Source: Pseudomonas extremaustralis
GTDB lineage: Bacteria > Pseudomonadota > Gammaproteobacteria > Pseudomonadales > Pseudomonadaceae
DNA length: 64,000 nt
Direction of reading: 5' to 3'
Assembly (NCBI RefSeq): GCF_900102035.1
Contig: NZ_LT629689.1
Coordinates: forward strand, 1,674,001 to 1,738,000
Shown here in pieces: positions 30,501 to 38,097 of the stretch (position 1 is its first letter; the number at the start of each line of letters is the position of its first letter). Below the pieces are notes generated by a model. That model was not told where the DNA came from. It worked only from the letters and a program-made list of their open reading frames with translations, and did no database searches. The position numbers were made by a program, and so were the translations under genes.

Positions 30501-31094
30501 GAGGCCCAGCACGAACGCCAGGTACAGGGTCACGCTGATGATGGTGGTACGGGTCACGTCTTCGTTGCGCGCGATACGGAACTGCTGCTCCATCGCCACC
30601 GCATCGTCGTATTCCTTGCGAATTTCGTCCGTCAGGCGCTTGCCGCGCCCGGCTTTGACCGCGTTGCGGTAGTCGCCGTTTTCGCGCTGCATATCGATCA
30701 TCGACTGCGCGTACTTATTCCATTCGACCTGCATGGCCTCCAGGCGCTTGAGGCGATCCACCTGCTCCGGGTTGTCCTTCACCAACTCCTGCAAGTTGCG
30801 CAGGTCGGCAATGATCCGCGGCTTGGCCACTTCGTATGGGTCGAGGAAATGCTCATCGCCGGTAATCAGAAAACCGCGCATGCCGGTTTCCAGGTCCACG
30901 GTCAGTTTGGATGTTTCGTTGAGGTTATTGATGACCCGATCGGTGTGCTCCACCCATTGGATCACCGACAACAGATATGTAATCAGACACACGAAAAACA
31001 CCGCACTGATTACGCCCACACCGAGGGGCAATGCGACGTTTCGGCTCAGCAGTGTACGAAAGCTCTTTTCATCGACGGACGACGGGGGAGTCAT
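27591..31094 (-). CDS. Membrane hybrid histidine kinase: CHASE3-GAF-HisKA-HATPase-REC-REC-REC
   Basis: This 1167-residue sensor has a first membrane helix near residues 20-42, a CHASE3-like periplasmic domain with RGFLITGDEHFLDPYE near 73, and a second helix near 187-207. Then come a GAF domain (about 240-390), a long glutamine/glutamate-rich coiled coil (about 390-500), HisKA (FLANMSHELRTPLNSS), HATPase (DSGIGIAPEQ, GGTGLGLSISRDL) and three receivers with phospho-Asp segments LLDMRLPDHSG, IIDLKLPDMLG and LMDVMMPEMDG. ATG 31094 has AAGG at a better distance than ATG 31100. First gene of the operon with CheR, CheB and receiver-kinase. Its 5' region is shared with the divergent hrp-box gene at 31374. 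Confidence 0.92.
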   Translation of the reverse strand: MTPPSSVDEKSFRTLLSRNVALPLGVGVISAVFFVCLITYLLSVIQWVEHTDRVINNLNETSKLTVDLETGMRGFLITGDEHFLDPYEVAKPRIIADLRNLQELVKDNPEQVDRLKRLEAMQVEWNKYAQSMIDMQRENGDYRNAVKAGRGKRLTDEIRKEYDDAVAMEQQFRIARNEDVTRTTIISVTLYLAFVLGLSGFLAYIGRKNLLALSDSYSSNLASQEKIARRLERQAWLRNGQTELAEQVLGQLTLNMLGRNILQFFAQYMGSAVAALYVREEHGGLKRVASYGFSREQEQREQAIFSDEGIVGQAAQMDRLIRLDDVPVDYFKVSSGLGEGSPRSVMVMPTSDDDRVNGVIELGFLRPLEERDVELLELIAGNIGTSIEAARYRQRLQEVLAETQQLNEELQVQQEELKTANEELEEQSRILKESQTHLETQQAELEQTNEQLAEQAQILADQRDAMDRKNGELNQAQLELEDRAEELQRSSKYKSEFLANMSHELRTPLNSSLILAKLLAENPQENLSAEQVKFAESIYSAGNDLLNLINDILDISKVEAGKLEMRPENSSVTRLVDGLRGMFEPLAADRKLGFQVQVQDGAPTMLYTDRQRLEQILKNLLSNAIKFTEQGQVSLSVSRAPGEGIAFTVRDSGIGIAPEQQESIFEAFRQADGTTNRRYGGTGLGLSISRDLATLLGGYISVTSEPGQGSIFTLVIPEHYVEREHDAAPIEQPRQAVVAPAPAPKPIAISPLPVADAEHIPRFADDRDKAPFTTRCILVVEDEPNFARILFDLAHELGYQCLVAHGADEGYSLAEEYIPDAILLDMRLPDHSGLTVLQRLKEHANTRHIPVHVISVEDRVEAAMHMGAIGYAVKPTTREELKHVFARLEAKLTQKVKRVLLVEDDDLQRDSIARLIGDDDIEITDVGYAQAALELLRTNVYDCMIIDLKLPDMLGNELLKRMATEDICSFPPVIVYTGRNLTRDEEAELRKYSRSIIIKGARSPERLLDEVTLFLHKVESQLSHDRQKMLKTARSRDKVFEGRKILLVDDDVRNIFALTSALEHKGAVVVIGRNGYEAIDRLNEVEDIDLVLMDVMMPEMDGYEATALIRQDPRWKKLPIIAVTAKAMKDDQERCLAAGSNDYLAKPIDLDRLFSLIRVWLPKMERI

Positions 31095-31273
31095 GGGCAT
31101 GCCTTGGCCAAATGTGTAAAGCCGGAAGTTTGCCCGAAAGTTGCCGTTGAACGCTATTTTTCTGCCACTTCCGTACACCATTGCCTACACAAGGTCGGGA
31201 AAAGCCTGTGCGCTGGCAGCGGATTACATGGCGTCATTGTTTTAGTTACTCATACTCTGCCCCCAGCACTGTA

Positions 31274-31302
31274 GGAACCAGGAAAGTGAGTATTCCCACA
31301 GA
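31274..31302 (+). promoter_or_regulatory. hrp box (HrpL-dependent promoter)
   Basis: GGAACC at 31274-31279, sixteen bases, then CCACAGA at 31296-31302: an exact match to the Pseudomonas HrpL consensus GGAACC-N15/16-CCACNNA. It faces the large effector-like gene, whose ATG lies 71 bp downstream. The rest of the 31095-31373 gap shows no competing sigma-54 or sigma-70 element I would trust. Confidence 0.85.
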
Positions 31303-31373
31303 AAGTAGCGTCTTGGGCAAAGGGAGGTCCCACAAAAGAGGCGCTCACTTTCCTTCTGAACATAGGGCTTTAT

Positions 31374-34300
31374 ATGACTGTTTCATTACACACCCTGCCC
31401 CGCGCTCCATTTACATCCCTCTCCGCTGCTACGGCAGACCCGTTGCCCCGATTGTCTCTCGTCGATAAAACCTCCAGCGACAAGCCCCCTGCCCCGGCAA
31501 TGCAGCGGCAAGCCCCGGCAACCGCCACTGAAGTCCCCAGTTTCTCAGAGGCGTTGGGCAGCAGGCAAAATTTCAAAGCACTCGGGCTCAGGCTCGCCGA
31601 AGTTGCCAACCGGCTAGGTCGTGACGCCACTCAACAAACAGTCCTCGCGGCGCTGAAAACAACGCCTATGGACATTCATCCGGACTCGCCTTTTTTTGCG
31701 CTGGGCGGTGCGAGCGCCACGCTCGAGTCTTTTATCCGTGCCTACGGATTTCATGTCCCTACCAACCATTTCGCCCTGACAAGTCTGTCGGATGCAGTCA
31801 TAGACAAGTCGCTGGAACACCCGTTGGGTAACCTGGGAGGCGCACTTGCCTGGCCGCTGCCGTTGAACACTGCCGAACAGAGCCGGTTGCGCGCCATGGC
31901 CATGAGTTATGCCAGTCCCTATGGCGAGCAGCCTCTGGTGATGCAAACCAAAGGACTTATGCTGGAGTTCCTGCGTCATCGAACCCCTCTTTCCCCAGAC
32001 GCACTGAAAGACCCTGTTTCCACCTTGAATGCGCTCATCAACTCTCCGGAAGGGCAAGAGATGGGCAAGGCACTTCAGAAACAGATGGGGGGGATTGCGT
32101 CCAACAGCAGCACCACGGACTACCTCCTCGCCGCCATGGCATTGCAGCTGGATCCCGAGTCGATCACCAACCCTCGACGAAATACCGTCGCCGGCTTCGA
32201 TCTGGACAGCGAAAAACATTGGGGCAGGCCTGCCTCTGAGGTGGTTGACGCTCTGAGCAACCACTTGGTGGCCAAAGGCAAAACCAGCCCTGAACTGGCG
32301 CGCGCAGGCGCTTATCTGTTACTGGCATCGCGCGCGCCGGTATTTCTGATCAAAGACATCCCGCGCAACGTGACCTATGGCAGCCCCGCCTGGGTCAACC
32401 TCGCGGTTGCCGCTGCGACCATAGAAGCCCAGACGCCCGGTAAAGTCCCCAACATGACCTTTGCGCAGGTCATGCTTGGGGCCAGGCACGCCGCCCTGGC
32501 CGACCCAGGCGTTACCACAAACGCTCAAAGCGAGGCCTTGATAGATTGGGGCGTTGCGAACGGGATGCTTGCAAAGAAACTCGACCACCGCTACACCGCC
32601 GACGAGTTGAACGGCCTGGCGGCGAGTTTCAATGCACGCACGGCGTCGATGACAACAGCGGCCCAGGCCATCGACGATAACATTCCATCCCGTAAAGAGC
32701 TGGCGCTGGCCGAACTCAAGAAACGCTTTCCCGGACAGGAAGCGCTGTTCGAAGAAAAACTGATCCATGTGAACCGCCGGCAAGGTGCCAATTATCGCAC
32801 CGTTGAAGTGGGGCCCCACTCGATGCTGGATATCGCCATGATGGACCTGCCCGGTCCCAATCTGGTTTATAGCTCTGCAGACAGCCGTATCCCGCTCGCG
32901 GAATTGAACGCCAACCCCCGATTCGGAGTTGCCGACGCCTTCGAAACCCAGTTCAAGGACGTTATCGACGCAAAGAAACGCGGTATCAACACGTACATCA
33001 AGCACCTGATCTCCCAACTGCCCATAGAAGATCGGAAAAACTTCGAATTCGGCAAAGTCAGTTTCTACCAAATCCACTCCCATACCCTGGGACTGGGCTT
33101 TACCGACAAAAAAGTTCATCCCAAAAACCAGGAATTGCTGGCCAGGATTGAACGTAATGGAGTGACTACCGCGTATGAGATCAACTTCAACGAAGGGCTC
33201 ATCCGCACGGTCCCCCAATCGATGGCCACACGTCGCTCCGACAGAACGGCCAACCTCGTTACAGAAACCAAGGCGTTCAAGCCCAGCTCGGGCACCGGCC
33301 ATCTCGGCACTGAACAGAAACCGTCGAATAACGCAGGCCATGACAGCTTTGCCTCGGAGCGGACTCAAATCATCGCCGATGCCTTCGTGGAGCATATCAA
33401 TCTAGATGACGACGCGATCAAGCAGCATGCGCGCGGGCTTACCACGGCCGATAGAAACCGCAACCGAGCCGAGGTGGTCAGTGAGTTCTTGCTCAACTTG
33501 ATTCCGCTTCGGTCCGCGATCAATAACTTTCGCAAGGGCAACGTGGGTGAAGGCGTCGTCGATCTAGGCCTGGACCTATTCGGGTTCCTGACGGCCGGTG
33601 TGGCAACTGCAGGCAAAGTGATCAAGATCGGCAGCACCTCCCTATCCACTGCGAACAAGGTGGCACGGGCTGGCAAAGCGATAGGCATGGCGACCTTCAG
33701 CACACTCAACCCTTTGGGTGGATTAGGTGATCTGGCTGTCAGCAGCGTTCGACTCACCGGCAATGGCCTCCAGCGTCTCGCTGCCAAAGGCGTGCAAGGC
33801 GTCAATGCGCTACGGGGCGCCAGCGGTAGTTACGACCTGTTGAAAGCCGCAAGCAAAACCTATGATTTCGCCGCAACAGGCACCTATAAGGTCGCCGGGC
33901 AAACCGTTGAAGGCGGCGCGGTATTCCGAGGGGGTAAATGGTATAGCTATGACCCCACCCACCAACGCCCCTATGGTTCCGCACTCACGGACTTCAAGCC
34001 GAAGATCACCGCACATGAGGGCGAGATCAAGTTTCTCTTCGATACCTGGATAGGGAAGAAAATAAGCTCCATCGTGGCACCTGCTGCGCCCAACCCGAAC
34101 TTTCGCCAGGACTATCTGTCGGCAATCGCCAGGGCCAATGCAGAGGACCGCTCCGCGTACATCCGGGGCCAGAACACCGGAAACCCGGCAGAAATCTTTG
34201 GCTACTCCAGTGCGTTGGATATTGATGACCTAAAACGTCTGGCGGTAGCCGAGCGTCGTACGCCGGCAGAACTCGGCAGCCTGGTGAAACGAATAGATGA

Positions 34301-35246
34301 ACTGACCCTGCTGCCTGATCGGCTGGTCACGGTACGCCAAACGGCACAGATCGCTGACCCTGACGCGTACAAACGAGGGTACGAGGCGGGTAAACCTGAA
34401 GGGATCAGTGGGTTCTCGGAGACGTTGACCAGCAGTCAGCTTGCAGAGATTGCTGTCGAACGCGGACGCACGCCCGAAGAGCTCGGCCACCTGGTTAAGT
34501 ACATGGAAAAACGAAAAATCGCCATCAGCCTGGAGAACTACAGGGCTTTCAATGACGAGATAACCGCTGCCGGTGGCAAGGCATTGCCACTCCCACAAGG
34601 TTTTTATCTGAGTCAAGTTTCGCTGCTGTCGGAAGGCGAGTGCGCGGCGCTGTCCAATGTAATGGCAACCGCCGTGAAGTACGGAAAACAAGACACGTTT
34701 ATCGAGAACCTCTACGCCGCGATGGTGCCTACGCTCAGTCCCAACGATATCGCCGGTTTGCAACGAATTGATCCGTCCCGGGCCGCCATCGAACAACGCA
34801 GGGCAACGAACGTAGCCAGGTTTCAGAATCAATTGAGCCAGCTCCAAGGCATTCTCGGCAGCAAATTCCATCATGGTATGCAAGCCAGGCAGGTGCCTTA
34901 CACCACGATTATTTCGGAGCTGGCCAATGCCAACAGCTCAAAAACCCTTTTAATCAATGGCCCCGGTCATGGCATTACCGCCGGCGTGGTTGTTTCCAAC
35001 GGCAAAAAAGAGTGGTTTTACTTCGACCCTAACTTTGGCAAAGCGACATTTACGACGGAGGCCGCAATGAGTGCCGCACTGGAAAGCACCTTGAAAACCG
35101 GCAATACCAAGAACCTATTGGCCCACTATGGTGATTACCCTGATGCACCCGAGTATAAAATTTCAGTCTTTAACGAAACCGAGCTGAATATCACGACCCG
35201 TGATGTTCCAGGCAGCGTGTCCGATTTGTTTCTGACTAAGCTGTAA
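31374..35246 (+). CDS. HrpL-promoter-linked probable type III effector with YopT-like (C58) domain
   Basis: This 1290-residue protein starts with a Ser/Thr/Pro/Ala-rich N-terminus, with no acidic residue among the first 12 and Val at position 3, as is usual for Pseudomonas type III effectors. A long helical region is homologous to the protein at 19743-24470 (shared LGGALAWPLPL-type, LLLASRAPVFLIKDIP and FAQVML segments). A hydrophobic segment follows near 705-760, then two copies of a ~52-residue repeat (925-976 and 995-1046). The cysteine-protease-like domain has C1090 (EGECAALS), H1199 (PGHGITAGV) and D1218 (YFDPNFG). The protein ends about 70 residues later and lacks the extra C-terminal module of its paralogue. 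The AvrPphB/HopN1/YopT family is the nearest named group, but identity across the domain is unmeasured. Confidence 0.75.
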   Translation: MTVSLHTLPRAPFTSLSAATADPLPRLSLVDKTSSDKPPAPAMQRQAPATATEVPSFSEALGSRQNFKALGLRLAEVANRLGRDATQQTVLAALKTTPMDIHPDSPFFALGGASATLESFIRAYGFHVPTNHFALTSLSDAVIDKSLEHPLGNLGGALAWPLPLNTAEQSRLRAMAMSYASPYGEQPLVMQTKGLMLEFLRHRTPLSPDALKDPVSTLNALINSPEGQEMGKALQKQMGGIASNSSTTDYLLAAMALQLDPESITNPRRNTVAGFDLDSEKHWGRPASEVVDALSNHLVAKGKTSPELARAGAYLLLASRAPVFLIKDIPRNVTYGSPAWVNLAVAAATIEAQTPGKVPNMTFAQVMLGARHAALADPGVTTNAQSEALIDWGVANGMLAKKLDHRYTADELNGLAASFNARTASMTTAAQAIDDNIPSRKELALAELKKRFPGQEALFEEKLIHVNRRQGANYRTVEVGPHSMLDIAMMDLPGPNLVYSSADSRIPLAELNANPRFGVADAFETQFKDVIDAKKRGINTYIKHLISQLPIEDRKNFEFGKVSFYQIHSHTLGLGFTDKKVHPKNQELLARIERNGVTTAYEINFNEGLIRTVPQSMATRRSDRTANLVTETKAFKPSSGTGHLGTEQKPSNNAGHDSFASERTQIIADAFVEHINLDDDAIKQHARGLTTADRNRNRAEVVSEFLLNLIPLRSAINNFRKGNVGEGVVDLGLDLFGFLTAGVATAGKVIKIGSTSLSTANKVARAGKAIGMATFSTLNPLGGLGDLAVSSVRLTGNGLQRLAAKGVQGVNALRGASGSYDLLKAASKTYDFAATGTYKVAGQTVEGGAVFRGGKWYSYDPTHQRPYGSALTDFKPKITAHEGEIKFLFDTWIGKKISSIVAPAAPNPNFRQDYLSAIARANAEDRSAYIRGQNTGNPAEIFGYSSALDIDDLKRLAVAERRTPAELGSLVKRIDELTLLPDRLVTVRQTAQIADPDAYKRGYEAGKPEGISGFSETLTSSQLAEIAVERGRTPEELGHLVKYMEKRKIAISLENYRAFNDEITAAGGKALPLPQGFYLSQVSLLSEGECAALSNVMATAVKYGKQDTFIENLYAAMVPTLSPNDIAGLQRIDPSRAAIEQRRATNVARFQNQLSQLQGILGSKFHHGMQARQVPYTTIISELANANSSKTLLINGPGHGITAGVVVSNGKKEWFYFDPNFGKATFTTEAAMSAALESTLKTGNTKNLLAHYGDYPDAPEYKISVFNETELNITTRDVPGSVSDLFLTKL
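34146..34301 (+). repeat. Coding repeat copy 1 (~52 residues)
   Basis: Begins at DRSAYIRGQNTGNPAEIFGY and ends LGSLVKRIDE. It matches copy 2, 210 bp downstream, in the pattern Y-x-RG, G-x-P-x-x-I-x-G-[FY]-S and TPxELGxLVK. Confidence 0.75.
34356..34511 (+). repeat. Coding repeat copy 2 (~52 residues)
   Basis: Begins at DPDAYKRGYEAGKPEGISGF and ends LGHLVKYMEK. It is more similar to the single copy in the paralogue (RGY...G.P..I.GFS) than copy 1 is, so copy 1 may be the diverged duplicate. Confidence 0.75.
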
Positions 35247-35491
35247 GGCATTCGACAGCCTCGACGGTGTCTGTGCGACGGTCGGTTTTCCTGGCGGCCG
35301 TCGCCAGTCCCTGGAATGTTCGGGGCAAGCACATGTGCGCTGGCGATTTCACGCAGTCACAAGACATTGCAATCTGTTGCCTGCACAATATCCGACTTGC
35401 ATCGGGAACTTGCCGAGATGGAGACAACTCACTAGAGGATAGTCTTTGGACTGAACAAGCCCTGCCCCTCCATTTTTCAGGACTCCTCACT

Positions 35492-35845
35492 ATGGCTATC
35501 ACCTCCACCATCCTTGTAGTCGAAGACGATGCCATTGTCCGTATGCTGATCGTCGACGTACTCGAAGAGTTGGAGTTCAGTGTGATTGAGGCAGCCGACG
35601 CCGATGAGGCGCTCACGGCAGTTAAAAACACCAATCAGGTCATCGACCTGATGATGACCGACGTGGGCCTGCCGGGCATGGACGGCAAGCAACTGGCAAC
35701 CCAAGTCCGCGAGTTGCGCCCCACTGTGCCCATCCTGTTCGCCAGCGGTTATGCCGAAGGCGTCGACTTCCCTGCCGGCATGCAAGTGATCGCCAAGCCG
35801 TTTTCCATCGACCAGTTACGGGACAAGGTCAAAAGCATGCTCTGA
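35492..35845 (+). CDS. Single-domain response regulator
   Basis: This 117-residue receiver has VEDDAIVRM at residues 10-18, phospho-Asp in MMTDVGLPGMDGKQL near residue 54, and Lys in VIAKPFSID. It closely resembles the receiver at the end of the KaiC-linked hybrid kinase (shared DVGLPGM.G.QLA and SGYAE/TGYAE), so it may be an alternative partner of that kinase (inference). ATG 35492 is the natural domain start; the frame stays open upstream to 35267 but without domain content. The 35247-35491 gap contains no convincing promoter. Confidence 0.88.
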   Translation: MAITSTILVVEDDAIVRMLIVDVLEELEFSVIEAADADEALTAVKNTNQVIDLMMTDVGLPGMDGKQLATQVRELRPTVPILFASGYAEGVDFPAGMQVIAKPFSIDQLRDKVKSML

Positions 35846-35869
35846 CCTGCGCCGCCAATTTCAATCGAC

Positions 35870-35989
35870 ATGTCCGAACGCCTGGACGACAGCAATGTCC
35901 ACACCAACGATCTGTTGCTGCGCGCCACCCGGATCCTTACAACGGCGATGATTGGCCGCCATTCACTTTATTTGCAGGGATTAACGTGA
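35870..35989 (+). CDS. Possible 39-residue ORF or gene remnant
   Basis: The ATG at 35870 opens a frame reading MSERLDDSNVHTNDLLLRATR and on to TGA at 35987-35989. The codon choice looks coding-like and the start resembles the N-terminus of a longer regulatory protein, so it may be the stub of a deleted gene. There is no strong ribosome site. It is the only content of the 219-bp gap between the receiver and DUF1254 genes. Confidence 0.25.
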   Translation: MSERLDDSNVHTNDLLLRATRILTTAMIGRHSLYLQGLT

Positions 35990-36064
35990 CGTTCGGCAAA
36001 TAAAACAGGAAACTTGTCGCCTTTATTCCCGTCAGTCAAACGAACTTTGGAAGGACGCAACAAC

Positions 36065-37465
36065 ATGATTGGAAAACCGACGCGCCTGCTGTTGGCGAGC
36101 CTCTCGATTGTCATGAGCACGGGTGCCTGGGCTGATTTCACGGCAACGCCGAGCGAAGCACGGGCGATTGCCAAGGACGCCTACTTGTACGGCTACCCGA
36201 TGGTGGAGATGTACAAGACGCTCTACACCCAGTCCATCGATAAGGGCGGTGCCAACTACAAGGCTGCGCTCAATCATATCGGCCACACTGCCCAAGCGTT
36301 CAACCCGAAAGACACCGCAGTCGCGCCACTGAGCCCTGACACATCGTCCTCGTTCCTGTGGATGGACCTGCGCAGCGACCCCCTGGTCCTCACGCTGCCC
36401 AAGATCGACGATAACCGTTACGCCTCAGTGCAGTTGATCGACCTGTATTCGCAGAACTTCGCCTACCTTGGCACCCGCAGCACCGGCAACAACGGCGGCC
36501 ATTACATGATCGCCGGGCCCGACTGGAAGGGGCAGCAACCGGTGGACGTGGACCGCGTGGTCTACAGCGAAAGCAACATCGCCTACGCCGTCTACCGCAC
36601 ACAGCTGTTTGACGAGAAGGACCTGAACAAGGTCAAGCAGATCCAGAACGGCTACAAAGTGCAGACGTTGAGCAGCTACGTGAAGCAAGCGGCGCCTGCC
36701 AAGGCGGCCAAAATCGACTGGCCCAAGCCGACTGCGACCATGAGCGACAGCCCGCAACTGTTTGGCTACCTGAACTTCATGCTGTCCTTCACCGCGCCTC
36801 AGGACAGCGAGAAGGAGCTGCTGGCACGGTTTGCCAGCATCGGCATTGCCCCCGGCGCGCCGTTCAAGCTCAACCAACTCACCGCCGAGCAACGCAAAGC
36901 GCTGGAAGATGGGATCGCCGACGCCAAGGCTGAATTCGCCGCGTTCAAAAAAGACCAGATCGATACCCATCAAGTCTCCATCGGCGACCTGTACGGCAAC
37001 CGTGATCGCCTGAAGAACAACTACCTGTATCGCTATGCCGGCGCCAGCCTGGGGATGTTCGGCGATTCAGCCAACGAGACGGCGGTCTTCACCTATGTCA
37101 ACGACAGCGAAGGCAAGCCGGCCAATGGCGCACGTCACAGCTACATCGTGCACTTTGCCAAGGACCAGTTGCCGCCGGCCGATGCGTTCTGGTCGCTGAC
37201 CATGTACAACGCCAAGACCAAGCAGTTGGTACCCAATCACAAGAAACGCTACCTGCTCACTTCGCACATGCTGCCCAATTTCAAGCTGGACGCCGACGGC
37301 GGCCTGACGCTGGCCTTGCAGCACCATGAACCGCCGAAGAATGAGCAGCCCAATTGGTTACCGGCACCGCCGGGTCCTTTCTACGCAGTCTTGCGCATCT
37401 ACATGCCGCAGCCGCAGGTCGGCAACGGCCAGTGGAAGCTGCCGGCGTTGACGCCGCTCAAGTAA
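36065..37465 (+). CDS. Exported DUF1254/DUF1214 protein
   Basis: This 466-residue protein has a Sec signal peptide (MIGKPTRLLLASLSIVMSTG, cleavage near AWA-D, residue 23). The DUF1254 domain follows (AYLYGYPMVEMYKTLYTQS; DTSSSFLWMDLRSDPLVLTLP; DRYASVQLIDLYSQNFAYLG-like block), then the C-terminal DUF1214 domain (FWSLTMYNAKTKQLVPN, LRIYMPQP). The family is common in bacteria and of unproven biochemistry. ATG 36065 has GGAAGGA 8 bp upstream. Single-gene unit, closed by the hairpin at 37476-37503. Confidence 0.88.
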   Translation: MIGKPTRLLLASLSIVMSTGAWADFTATPSEARAIAKDAYLYGYPMVEMYKTLYTQSIDKGGANYKAALNHIGHTAQAFNPKDTAVAPLSPDTSSSFLWMDLRSDPLVLTLPKIDDNRYASVQLIDLYSQNFAYLGTRSTGNNGGHYMIAGPDWKGQQPVDVDRVVYSESNIAYAVYRTQLFDEKDLNKVKQIQNGYKVQTLSSYVKQAAPAKAAKIDWPKPTATMSDSPQLFGYLNFMLSFTAPQDSEKELLARFASIGIAPGAPFKLNQLTAEQRKALEDGIADAKAEFAAFKKDQIDTHQVSIGDLYGNRDRLKNNYLYRYAGASLGMFGDSANETAVFTYVNDSEGKPANGARHSYIVHFAKDQLPPADAFWSLTMYNAKTKQLVPNHKKRYLLTSHMLPNFKLDADGGLTLALQHHEPPKNEQPNWLPAPPGPFYAVLRIYMPQPQVGNGQWKLPALTPLK

Positions 37466-37475
37466 CACCGCCTGG

Positions 37476-37503
37476 CCGGGCTGTTGCTCCAGCAACAGCC
37501 CGG
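37476..37503. terminator. Strong hairpin between convergent genes
   Basis: CCGGGCTGTTGCT (37476-37488) and AGCAACAGCCCGG (37491-37503) are perfect 13-bp arms with almost no loop. No T-run follows, but the place between two converging genes suggests transcript ending. Confidence 0.6.
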
Positions 37504-37534
37504 ACACACCACGAAAATCTGAAGACCGGAAAAC

Positions 37535-38029
37535 TCAGCCACGCTCGCGCGGAATCAGGCTCTGCAACTGCGAGGCGAGGAAGTTGGCGTCGAAGCCAAA
37601 GGTGTCCGGGTCTTTCAGGCCGTTGGTTTTCTTCCACAGCCAGTCGTTCTTTTCCGCCGGCAATACCAGCGACACGCTGCCGTGGCGCGCGGCGGTCAGG
37701 CCCATGACAGCCACGGAGATCAAGCCGCCCGCCCCCATCACATCGGGTACGAACTCCACGGCCTTGCCGGTGATGTGTACGGTGAGTTTCTCGGTCTTGA
37801 AGGGCGAAGTCTCTACCGGCAGGCTCGGCCCGCTGGCGATATAGCCCTCACGGTGCACCTCCAGCAGACCTGCGCACTTGACCGGCTCCAACCACTGCTC
37901 GATCTGCCCGAACAACTCGCCGAGCTTTTGCGCCCACCGAGCCGACTGCACGTCGAATTGCTGTTTTTTATGCGCTTCGCTGTCGGCGTAATGACGAAGC
38001 ATCTCGCCCAGTTGCTGTACATCGTCCAT
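37535..38029 (-). CDS. Conserved hypothetical protein of the cysI cluster
   Basis: This 164-residue soluble protein has a helical N-terminal half (MDDVQQLGEMLRHYADSEAH...) and a beta-rich C-terminal half with ITGKAVEFVPDVMGAGGLIS and SVSLVLPAEKNDWLWKK. I do not recognise a named domain. It lies 68 bp downstream of the DUF934 gene on the same strand, so it is probably the third gene of the sulfite-reductase cluster, as in other pseudomonads. ATG 38029 is chosen; an upstream in-frame ATG at 38071 adds a basic stretch without a ribosome site. Function unknown. Confidence 0.65.
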   Translation of the reverse strand: MDDVQQLGEMLRHYADSEAHKKQQFDVQSARWAQKLGELFGQIEQWLEPVKCAGLLEVHREGYIASGPSLPVETSPFKTEKLTVHITGKAVEFVPDVMGAGGLISVAVMGLTAARHGSVSLVLPAEKNDWLWKKTNGLKDPDTFGFDANFLASQLQSLIPRERG

Positions 38030-38097
38030 TGCGGATTTCCTTGGGTGAGCCAGGTTACGAAGCGCGATCATGGCAGATGCAGCGGCTCGCCGTATGA

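Noticed and set aside
35404..35432. GGAACTT as an AlgU/ECF -35 box before the receiver gene
   Set aside because: The sequence 16-17 bases downstream (TCACTA) does not fit the AlgU -10 well.
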